From the NCBI GenBank assembly GCA_027623585.1, contig JAQBVK010000029.1:1-14233 (forward strand): a stretch of 14,233 bases of DNA, in the 5' to 3' direction. Below are positions 1 through 5,819 of the stretch, one piece after another. The notes beneath the pieces are model-generated. The model made no database searches. It saw nothing but the letters and a program-made list of their open reading frames with translations, and was not told the origin of the DNA. The translations under genes and the position numbers were made by a program. The DNA comes from Planctomycetota bacterium (GTDB lineage: Bacteria > Planctomycetota > UBA1135). The stretch's first letter is position 1. Each line of letters opens with the position of its first letter.

Positions 1-136
1 CCGTCAGCAGCAAAATCGGCGCCCCGATCAGGATCGGGAAAACCTCGAGCCACCACGTGAAGCGATCAAAAGGGCCGATGCCCGACCAAATCAGGAGCGC
101 GGTCAGGAGCACGAGCAGCGCTGGACGGAGCGTCAC
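1..136 (-). CDS. DUF2238 / YjdF-like inner-membrane protein (5' part only)
   Basis: Reading the minus strand from GTG at 136 gives 45 open codons running off the left edge. The peptide starts MTLRPALLVLLTALLIWSGI, a first transmembrane helix, followed by a G-P-F-D-R-F-T-W-W-L-E-V-P-I-L-I-G core. The pattern of a W/S helix end, a P-x-D-R, a W-x-L-E and a hydrophobic P-I-L-I-G helix is that of the DUF2238 (YjdF) family of small multi-pass inner-membrane proteins of unknown function. No ATG occurs upstream in frame, so GTG is the likely start. It is divergent from the thioredoxin gene with 35 bases between the two starts. Only about a fifth of a usual family member is visible, so the family call rests on this N-terminal signature. 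Confidence 0.62.
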   Translation of the reverse strand, partial: MTLRPALLVLLTALLIWSGIGPFDRFTWWLEVFPILIGAPILLLT

Positions 137-159
137 GCGGTCAGTGTAAGCGCGGCGTG

Positions 160-165
160 TAGAAT
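160..165 (+). promoter_or_regulatory. Candidate -10 element giving a leaderless or near-leaderless tlpA mRNA
   Basis: TAGAAT lies six bases before the ATG at 172. It matches the bacterial -10 consensus at five of six positions. A start site six to seven bases downstream would fall on or next to the ATG, and no Shine-Dalgarno-like sequence precedes that ATG. No convincing -35 box is seen about 17 bases upstream. This is inference from spacing alone. Confidence 0.3.
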
Positions 166-171
166 CATTGG

Positions 172-1302
172 ATGCTCGTCCTTGCCCCCATCGCGCTTCT
201 ATTGGCTTGCGCAGTCCCATGCCAGGAAGCCGCGCCCGCTTTGAGCCGCCGGATCGCTGCCATGCCCTCAATCGGATCGGCCGGCGCGGAGTTGGCCGGC
301 TTCGAATTCATTCCGGCATCAGCCGTTTACGCCAAACTCGAGGGCGGGTTCTTCGCGGAGTACCAAGCCTGGATGAAAGAGATTCAGCGGTTGGCTGCTA
401 GCGGCGGCGCGTCGAGTTACCCGGCGGCGCCCGACGCAGCTTGGTATCCGCGGATGCGGGCGCTCGCCGATCTCGGCGATTTGCGCGCACGACTGTGGTG
501 CCTGCGCCGGATCGATCACCATGAGGTCGCGGCCGAGCAACGGCTCGCCTACTGGCGCGGTGAGGCGTACGGGCTCGCGACGGCGCTGCGAGAGAACGAA
601 GAGTTCGCGATGCAGCTCCGTGTCGCGGCGGCATCCGCTTTCCGCAGGGTGGGCGACGCCGAATTCGACGCTTGGCTCGATTATCTCGGCAGCATCTCCA
701 CGAACGCCGACGTGCAACGCGGCACGGTCACGATGCGCATGGGCTTCGCGCACCGCAGCACCAATCCGCAGGTCGCGGGGCGCGCTGCGCAATGGGAGGC
801 CATCCTCTTGGAGCGTTGGCCGGAAAGTACGGAGGCGCAGCGGCTGCTCGGGAAGCGATTCGCGGAGCAGAATCTGAAGATCGGCATGACCGCGCCGGAG
901 TTCGTCGGCAAGGACGTGGACGGCAAGGAAATCCGCCTTAGTTCCTACCGCGGCAAGGTCGTAGTGCTGGACTTCTGGGGCTTCTGGTGAGGCCCTTGCC
1001 GTGGGGAACTCCCCCACCTCAAGACGCTCGTCGAGCGTCACCAGAATGAGCCTTTCGCCGTGGTCGGGATCAACACCGACAAGGATCCCGCGAAGTTCCG
1101 CGCGCTGTGCGATGAGTTCGGCGTGCATTGGGACAACGTGTTCAACGGCGACACCGGAGTCGGCATTCCCCTGGCTTGGGGCGTGAGCGGCTACCCGACG
1201 ATTTACGTGTTGGACGCGTCCGGCACCATCGTGGCCGAAGGCCTGCGCGGCGAAGAGTTGGAAAAATTCGTCGGCGACTTGGTCGCGAAGACCAAGCGAT
1301 GA
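172..1302 (+). CDS. TlpA/ResA-type thioredoxin lipoprotein, predicted selenoprotein (Sec at residue 273, UGPC active site)
   Basis: The frame from ATG 172 is open to an in-frame TGA at 988-990, then continues in the same frame to TGA 1300-1302, giving 376 residues if the first TGA is decoded. Residues 1-20 are a hydrophobic leader with a possible lipobox (LLAC, Cys13), though the n-region lacks a basic residue. Residues 25-230 are helical and unassigned. From about 235 (I-G-M-T-A-P-E-F) a redoxin/TlpA domain runs to the end. The TGA replaces the first Cys of the active site: V-V-V-L-D-F-W-G-F-W-[TGA]-G-P-C-R-G-E-L-P, with the resolving Cys at 276 and the cis-proline at 342 (G-Y-P-T). The family reduces or exchanges disulfides outside the cytoplasm, often for cytochrome c maturation. 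A SECIS-like hairpin starts ten bases after the TGA. No alternative upstream start exists, because TAG at 160 closes the frame. The alternative is a nonsense mutation or base-call error changing a Cys codon to TGA. Confidence 0.85.
988..1021 (+). promoter_or_regulatory. SECIS-like hairpin downstream of the in-frame TGA
   Basis: Bases 1001-1006 (GTGGGG) pair perfectly with 1012-1017 (CCCCAC), leaving a five-base loop AACTC that starts 17 bases after the TGA. Opening the last G-C pair gives a seven-base loop that begins with G. The TGA plus the next G (988-991, TGAG) can also pair with CTCA at 1018-1021, placing the TGA at the foot of an extended stem with a left-side bulge at 992-1000. Bacterial SECIS elements lie in the coding sequence immediately after UGA, with an apical loop in roughly this range that usually has an early G. 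SelB binding is inferred, not shown. Confidence 0.6.
1023..1039 (+). promoter_or_regulatory. Second perfect hairpin behind the Sec codon
   Basis: GACGCTC (1023-1029) and GAGCGTC (1033-1039) form a perfect seven-base-pair stem with a three-base loop GTC. It begins two bases after the first hairpin's outer stem. Its loop is 40 bases from the TGA, slightly beyond the usual bacterial SECIS distance, so it is more likely a helper or pausing structure than the SelB site. It may also be a by-product of GC-rich coding sequence. Confidence 0.35.
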
Positions 1303-1312
1303 GGCTCGCGTG

Positions 1313-4300
1313 ATGCGGGTGCTCTCCGCGCTTGCGTTGTTCCTTGCCGCGGTCGGCTGCAGCAAGGAGGCGCCGGTACTGACGGCGGTGGTCCAGCCTG
1401 GAGTGCTCTTGTTCGACGGCGAGTCGCTCGCGGGCTGGAGCGGTGACACCTCTTACTGGAGCGTCGAAGACGGCTGCATCGTCGGCCGCAGTACCGCAGA
1501 GCATTTGCTCGAGCGCAGCACCTACCTGTTCTGGGAAGGCGAGGCACAGGATTTCATTCTCGATTTCGATTACCGCATCGCCGGTGGCAACTCGGGCATT
1601 CAGTACCGCAGCGCGCGACTTCCTGACGACGACGTTTTCGGTTATCAGGCCGACATCGAGGACGGCCCGAGCTACACCGGCATTCTCTACGAGAGCGGTG
1701 GGCGTGCGATCGTCGCAGAACGCGGCACGCGCGTGCAGATCGCGCATGACGGCGTGCGCTCACTCGGCGACACGCTCGGCACCGCCGAAGACCTGCAAGC
1801 GCAAGTCAAGAGCGGCGACTGGAATCACTACCGCATCACCGCGCGCGGCACGAGGCTGATCCATGAGGTCAACGGCGTCACCATGGTGGACGTGTCCGAT
1901 CGCGAGAACGGGCGCGCGCGCGCGCGCGGCACTTTCGCGCTGCAGTTGCACCAAGGCCCGCCGATGGAAGTGCGCTTCCGCGGCATCCGGCTACAAGCTC
2001 TGCCGCTGCAAGGCGCGCCAGAAGCCGAGTGGATCTGGAGCGCGGGCGACTCACCCAGCAACGAGACGCGCCGCTTCGTGCGTGAGTTCGAACTCGCGGA
2101 GCGCGCAACCGTGGTGGGCGGCGCGATCGCCGGCGACAACCACTTCCGGGCTTGGCTCGACGGGGAAGAAATCGCGCGCGGTGACGACTGGTCGCAACCG
2201 GTCGCGATCCAGCCCGGCAAGGAGCTCGCCGAAGGGCAGCACGTTCTGGCCATCGAGGGACTTAATGACGGAGGTCCGGCCGCGATTGCAGCGCGTCTCC
2301 TGTTGCGCTCTGGCGAGGACACTCCGATCGCATTGGTCACTGACCACGGATGGATGGCCTACGACGTCATGCCGGAAGTCTGGCCGGCGACGAGTCTCCC
2401 TGACGGAGGAACGCCCATCTACTCCTACGGTCCGGTGAGCGCGCACCGCGGACCGTGGGGCGCGGTGATGGCCGAACGCGTTGCCACGCCCGCGGATCGC
2501 TTCACCGTTCCTCCCGGCTTCGCGGCCGAATTGATTCACTCCGCGAGCGCGGCCGAAGGCTCTTGGGTTGCGATGACCTTCGGTCCAAAGGGCGAAATCT
2601 ACGTCTCGCCGCAGCAGGGCGCGTTACAGCGCGTCCATTTCCCGAACGGTCATGATGCGGCTCCGGTCGTCGAAATTCTCGACACTCCCGCCGGGAGCGC
2701 GCAAGGCTTGTTGTGGGCTCACGACGCGCTTTACGTGAACGCGCAGGGCGGGCCCGATGGCGGACTGCAACGGCTGCGTGATCGTGACGGAGACGGCGTC
2801 TTTGAGGAACACGCGGTGCTCAAGCGCTACGGCCCGCCCGGAGAGCACGGTCCTCACGGCATCGTGCTCGGCCCGGACGGCATGCTGTATCTGACGATCG
2901 GCAACCACGTCGCGCTGCCCGAGGGGATCTCGCCGAACTCGCCCTTCCGCAACGGCGCCGAGGACGTGCTGCTGGAGCGGCTCTGGGATCCGCGCGGACA
3001 CGCGGTTGGCGTGATGGCTCCGGGCGGCACGGTGCTGCGCACGGATCCTGACGGCAAGAACTGGGAAGTGATGTTCGCGGGCCTGCGCAACGCCTACGAC
3101 TTGGCGTTCGCACCGAACGGTGAATTGTTTACCTACGACTCCGACATGGAGTGGGACATCGGCGCACCGTGGTACCGCGCGCCGCGCGTGGTGCACGTGG
3201 TGCCCGGTGGAGAGAATGGTTGGCGCTCGGGCAGCGCGAAGTGGCCGGCGCAGTACCCCGACTCGCTGCCGCCGGTGGTCGAAACGGGCCCGTCTTCACC
3301 GACCGGCACAGTCTTCGGAACCGGCGGAAACTTCCCCGGCGCTTGGCGAGAAGCGCTCTACATCGCCGATTGGGCCTACGGCCGCATCAGCGCGGTGCAT
3401 CTCACGCCGAAGGGGGCGAGCTATGGCGGCAGCGTGGAGACCTTCATCTCCGGCAAGCCGATGAACGTCGCCGACCTCGAGTTCGGACCTGACGGCGCGC
3501 TTTGGTTCATCACCGGAGGCCGCGGCACGCAGAGCGGCCTCTACCGCGTGCGCTGGCTTGGCGGCGCCGAGTTCCCTCCCAAACTGGGAAGCTTTGAGGA
3601 TGAGACGCCGGAGTTCTCCTTGCGCCAAGATCTGGGCCGCGCCGACAACGAGAATGCGCTCTCCTTGGCAATACGCAACCTCGATCACGAAGATCCCTTC
3701 GTTCGTCTCGCTGCGCGTCTCATCGTGGAGCGAAGCGCGTCTCAGAGCCTGCAATCGACCTACAGTGCCGGATTGGCCATTTCGCAGGCACGAAGAGGAA
3801 TGAACGTGGATCTCGAGGCACTCCAGAAGGAGTGGTGGAAGGGTGCCGATCGACGCTGGGCCGTTCTGCGCGCATGGATGCTCGCATGGATGCGCCTGCC
3901 AGACACTCGCGCCGAACTGCGCGCTTCTTGCCTCCCCTTGCTGCGGGACGCCCTGCCGAGCGGCGATCCGCTGCTCGACCGCGAGATCGCAGCCTTGTTG
4001 GTGGCGGTGGAAGCTCCAGGACTCCCGACGCTGTTGCTCGAGCGCCTACGTGTGGAGTCCTACGCTGAAGGAAAGCTTCACTACGCCATGCTGTTGCGAC
4101 TGGTGAAGAGTGACTGGACAGACAATCAGCGCGTCGAGCTTCTGACTTGGCTACGCTCCGCGCGCTTACTGCCCGGCGGCTTCAGCCTCATCGGCTTCTA
4201 CGACGCGATCGAAAGGGAGTTTCTCGCTGCGATCCCGGTGGAGCAGGCCGCCGCGTTGTTGGCGCAACTACCGGATGCTCCTCCCACCGCGGAGTACGCG

Positions 4301-4648
4301 CCAGCCGAGGTTCGTGCATTCGTGCGCAAGTGGAGCGTCGCGGAAGCCGTTGCGGCGCTCGCCACGAACGGCGCTCCCGACCTCGATCACGGCGCGCGCC
4401 TGTTCGAAGCGGTCGGCTGCATCCAATGCCATCGCATCGACGGCCGCGGCGGCAGCGTCGGCCCGGATCTCTCCTCCGCCGGCAGCCGTTTCGCGCAACG
4501 CGACTTGCTCGAAGCAATCATCGAGCCGCAGAAGTTCGTGTCCGATCAATACACGATCTTGCCGATGCCCGCTGGCCTCGCGGACAGCCTGAATGCCGCC
4601 GAGCTCCGCGACCTCACTCGCTGGCTCGAAGCGCGCGTCGCGCGTTAA
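1313..4648 (+). CDS. Multidomain haem lipoprotein: DUF1080, sugar-binding-like, dehydrogenase-type beta-propeller, HEAT-like repeats, cytochrome c
   Basis: This encodes 1111 residues from ATG 1313. GAGG at 1301-1304 sits eight bases before that ATG, which favours it over the GTG at 1310. Residues 1-16 are a lipoprotein leader (Cys16). Residues about 27-225 match DUF1080, a concanavalin-like fold now often named 3-keto-disaccharide hydrolase (L-F-D-G-E-S-L-A-G-W, G-N-S-G-I-Q-Y-R-S). About 235-340 looks like a beta-sandwich carbohydrate-binding module. About 393-750 is the PVC-type membrane-bound dehydrogenase propeller, with a D-x-D-G-D-G calcium-type loop at 490. About 770-1010 is helical and HEAT-like. 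About 1023-1111 is a cytochrome c domain with C-I-Q-C-H at 1036-1040 and a likely axial Met in L-P-M-P. The protein is expected on the periplasmic side, where it may bind and oxidise sugars with electrons passing to the haem; the substrate is unknown. It starts seven to ten bases after the Sec-thioredoxin, so co-transcription is likely. Confidence 0.88.
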   Translation: MRVLSALALFLAAVGCSKEAPVLTAVVQPGVLLFDGESLAGWSGDTSYWSVEDGCIVGRSTAEHLLERSTYLFWEGEAQDFILDFDYRIAGGNSGIQYRSARLPDDDVFGYQADIEDGPSYTGILYESGGRAIVAERGTRVQIAHDGVRSLGDTLGTAEDLQAQVKSGDWNHYRITARGTRLIHEVNGVTMVDVSDRENGRARARGTFALQLHQGPPMEVRFRGIRLQALPLQGAPEAEWIWSAGDSPSNETRRFVREFELAERATVVGGAIAGDNHFRAWLDGEEIARGDDWSQPVAIQPGKELAEGQHVLAIEGLNDGGPAAIAARLLLRSGEDTPIALVTDHGWMAYDVMPEVWPATSLPDGGTPIYSYGPVSAHRGPWGAVMAERVATPADRFTVPPGFAAELIHSASAAEGSWVAMTFGPKGEIYVSPQQGALQRVHFPNGHDAAPVVEILDTPAGSAQGLLWAHDALYVNAQGGPDGGLQRLRDRDGDGVFEEHAVLKRYGPPGEHGPHGIVLGPDGMLYLTIGNHVALPEGISPNSPFRNGAEDVLLERLWDPRGHAVGVMAPGGTVLRTDPDGKNWEVMFAGLRNAYDLAFAPNGELFTYDSDMEWDIGAPWYRAPRVVHVVPGGENGWRSGSAKWPAQYPDSLPPVVETGPSSPTGTVFGTGGNFPGAWREALYIADWAYGRISAVHLTPKGASYGGSVETFISGKPMNVADLEFGPDGALWFITGGRGTQSGLYRVRWLGGAEFPPKLGSFEDETPEFSLRQDLGRADNENALSLAIRNLDHEDPFVRLAARLIVERSASQSLQSTYSAGLAISQARRGMNVDLEALQKEWWKGADRRWAVLRAWMLAWMRLPDTRAELRASCLPLLRDALPSGDPLLDREIAALLVAVEAPGLPTLLLERLRVESYAEGKLHYAMLLRLVKSDWTDNQRVELLTWLRSARLLPGGFSLIGFYDAIEREFLAAIPVEQAAALLAQLPDAPPTAEYAPAEVRAFVRKWSVAEAVAALATNGAPDLDHGARLFEAVGCIQCHRIDGRGGSVGPDLSSAGSRFAQRDLLEAIIEPQKFVSDQYTILPMPAGLADSLNAAELRDLTRWLEARVAR
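1912..1928. repeat. Alternating GC dinucleotide run inside the DUF1080 coding region
   Basis: Seventeen bases of uninterrupted alternating G and C encode R-A-R-A-R in the haem lipoprotein. The run is able to adopt left-handed DNA and is prone to slippage. It may simply reflect GC-rich codon choice. Confidence 0.6.
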
Positions 4649-5340
4649 CGCAAGGACGCGCGCAGCTTCGCGACTTCCTCGCTCGCGAACCACGGCATCA
4701 CGCGCCATTCGACCTCGTCGGTCGGCAGCGCGCCAAGCCACGCCCACACCTCTTCCGCGGTCTGCGCATCGAGGCAATAGAGCGCGCGTTCGTTGGTGTC
4801 GGTGCCGAGCCGCCCCGCGAACAGCACCTGCGCATCCCGCGGGTCGAGCGCTTGCTCCGCCGCAACCGCCGGCCATCCGGTTAGCAACACGTAGGAACGC
4901 GCATGAAAGCCCATCGGCGGGTTCTCGACGCCGCTCTCCGCAACCGCTCGCGTGTGCATCGCGGTGATGCGGTCCAAGGCGTCGACCGTGCGAAAGCCTT
5001 CGATCGCAAACTCGAACACTCCGGCTTGTGCGGTCGGATCACTGTCCGCGATCTCCCGCGCACGGTCGGAGTTCTCGGTCGCGAGCAGAAAAACCCCGCG
5101 GTGATCGGGCTGAGCCCGCGGCTCGCCGAAAGGACCAGCCAGCAACATCTCCCCGGCCACAGCCATGCGCTCCATGTTCGTGAAGTGACCCGCGAATGCC
5201 GCCTGGCGCTCTTCACCCTGGACCTGAGCATCGCGCGGTCCGGTGAGAATCCATACCCAGCACCATTCGTGCTCGGGTGCCCGATTCGGTGCGGCGCAAG
5301 CGCCGAGCAGCAGAGTGAGGAGCGCAGTACCAAGTCGCAT
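4645..5340 (-). CDS. Lipoprotein with two YCII-like domains
   Basis: The product is 231 residues. An AGGAGA Shine-Dalgarno (minus strand, over 5349-5354) lies eight bases before the ATG at 5340, which selects this start over a longer reading. Residues 1-15 are a lipoprotein signal ending in L-L-L-G-A-C (Cys15). Residues about 25-125 resemble YCII: an aromatic strand, a helix with G-H-F-x-N-M (His52), A-G-E-M-L-L-A-G-P, and a later A-D-S-D-P. Residues about 140-230 repeat the same order in weaker form (V-L-L-T-G-W-P, V-L-F-A-G-R-L, E-E-V-W-A-W-L), suggesting internal duplication. YCII proteins are ferredoxin-like folds, usually cytoplasmic single domains of uncertain function; a secreted, lipid-anchored double form is less common. 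Its last bases overlap the convergent haem-lipoprotein gene through a shared TTAA. Confidence 0.75.
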   Translation of the reverse strand: MRLGTALLTLLLGACAAPNRAPEHEWCWVWILTGPRDAQVQGEERQAAFAGHFTNMERMAVAGEMLLAGPFGEPRAQPDHRGVFLLATENSDRAREIADSDPTAQAGVFEFAIEGFRTVDALDRITAMHTRAVAESGVENPPMGFHARSYVLLTGWPAVAAEQALDPRDAQVLFAGRLGTDTNERALYCLDAQTAEEVWAWLGALPTDEVEWRVMPWFASEEVAKLRASLR

Positions 5341-5348
5341 TCGAAGAT

Positions 5349-5354
5349 TCTCCT
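5349..5354 (-). promoter_or_regulatory. Ribosome binding site deciding the start of the YCII lipoprotein
   Basis: The minus strand reads AGGAGA followed by eight bases and then ATG at 5340. It is the clearest Shine-Dalgarno site in the window. It rules out the GTG-type start 36 bases further upstream, whose extra residues would also spoil the signal peptide. Confidence 0.75.
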
Positions 5355-5364
5355 GATGCGGGCC

Positions 5365-5396
5365 TGGACAGACCACGCCTGCAGTCCCAATATAAA
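5365..5396 (+). promoter_or_regulatory. Candidate promoter in the divergent gap before the DUF3253 gene
   Basis: The 92-base gap between two divergent genes (5341-5432) is the only AT-richer patch nearby. TGGACA at 5365-5370 could be a -35 box, with CAATAT at 5388-5393 as a -10 at a 17-base spacing; TATAAA at 5391-5396 is an alternative at 20. The same patch reads TATATT on the minus strand and may also serve the YCII gene. The evidence is weak. Confidence 0.3.
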
Positions 5397-5432
5397 GACG
5401 AAGCCGTGTGAATTACGCTCGGCGAGAAAGTC

Positions 5433-5807
5433 ATGCTCCTCCCCCTTCCTGACAACGCCTGCAACTTGTGCGGGCGCCGAGCGAAGGCCGAAGCCGTTCC
5501 GGCGACCGCGCGGAGCAAGACCTGCACGGGGCTCTGCGTCAAGGGCGGGCTGGGGCCGCGGGATTACGCGATCGAGAGTGCCCTGTTGCAGGAGCTCGGT
5601 CAGCGGCCGCTCGGCACGACGTGGATGCTTGAGGAAGTGCTTGCCGGCCAGGTGAGCTTTGCGGACACGCCACAGTCCGAGCGAGCGCGGAACGCGGCGC
5701 GACGACTCGCTGCGCGTGGGCAACTCGAGGTGCTGCAAGACGGCAGCGTGATCCGCGACGGGAACGACTCCGACGGCCCGATCGAGGTTCGGCTGCCTCG
5801 AGCCTGA
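5433..5807 (+). CDS. Small DUF3253 protein with an N-terminal cysteine cluster
   Basis: The product is 124 residues with no signal peptide, so it is cytoplasmic. Residues 9-36 carry C-N-L-C and T-C-T-G-L-C, four cysteines spaced like a zinc-binding treble-clef or ribbon. Residues about 42-122 match the DUF3253 pattern: a helix with I-E-S-A-L-L-x-E-L, then R-x-A-A-R-R-L-A-A-R-G-x-L-E-V-L-Q-D-G, ending D-G-P-I-E-V-R-L. That family looks like a winged helix and has no established function; several members that I recall carry a cysteine-rich N-terminus. The ATG at 5433 is preceded only by a weak GGCGAGAAAG. It ends 12 bases before the fumarase start, so the two are probably co-transcribed. A nucleic-acid-binding role is only a guess. 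Confidence 0.62.
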   Translation: MLLPLPDNACNLCGRRAKAEAVPATARSKTCTGLCVKGGLGPRDYAIESALLQELGQRPLGTTWMLEEVLAGQVSFADTPQSERARNAARRLAARGQLEVLQDGSVIRDGNDSDGPIEVRLPRA

Positions 5808-5819
5808 CGCGGGCGGACA

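Noticed and set aside
988..990. TGA read as Trp under an alternative genetic code
   Set aside because: TGA ends this same gene at 1300 and the DUF3253, fumarase, BNR and PepSY genes, so it is a normal stop in this genome. Trp at the nucleophile position would also make no sense.
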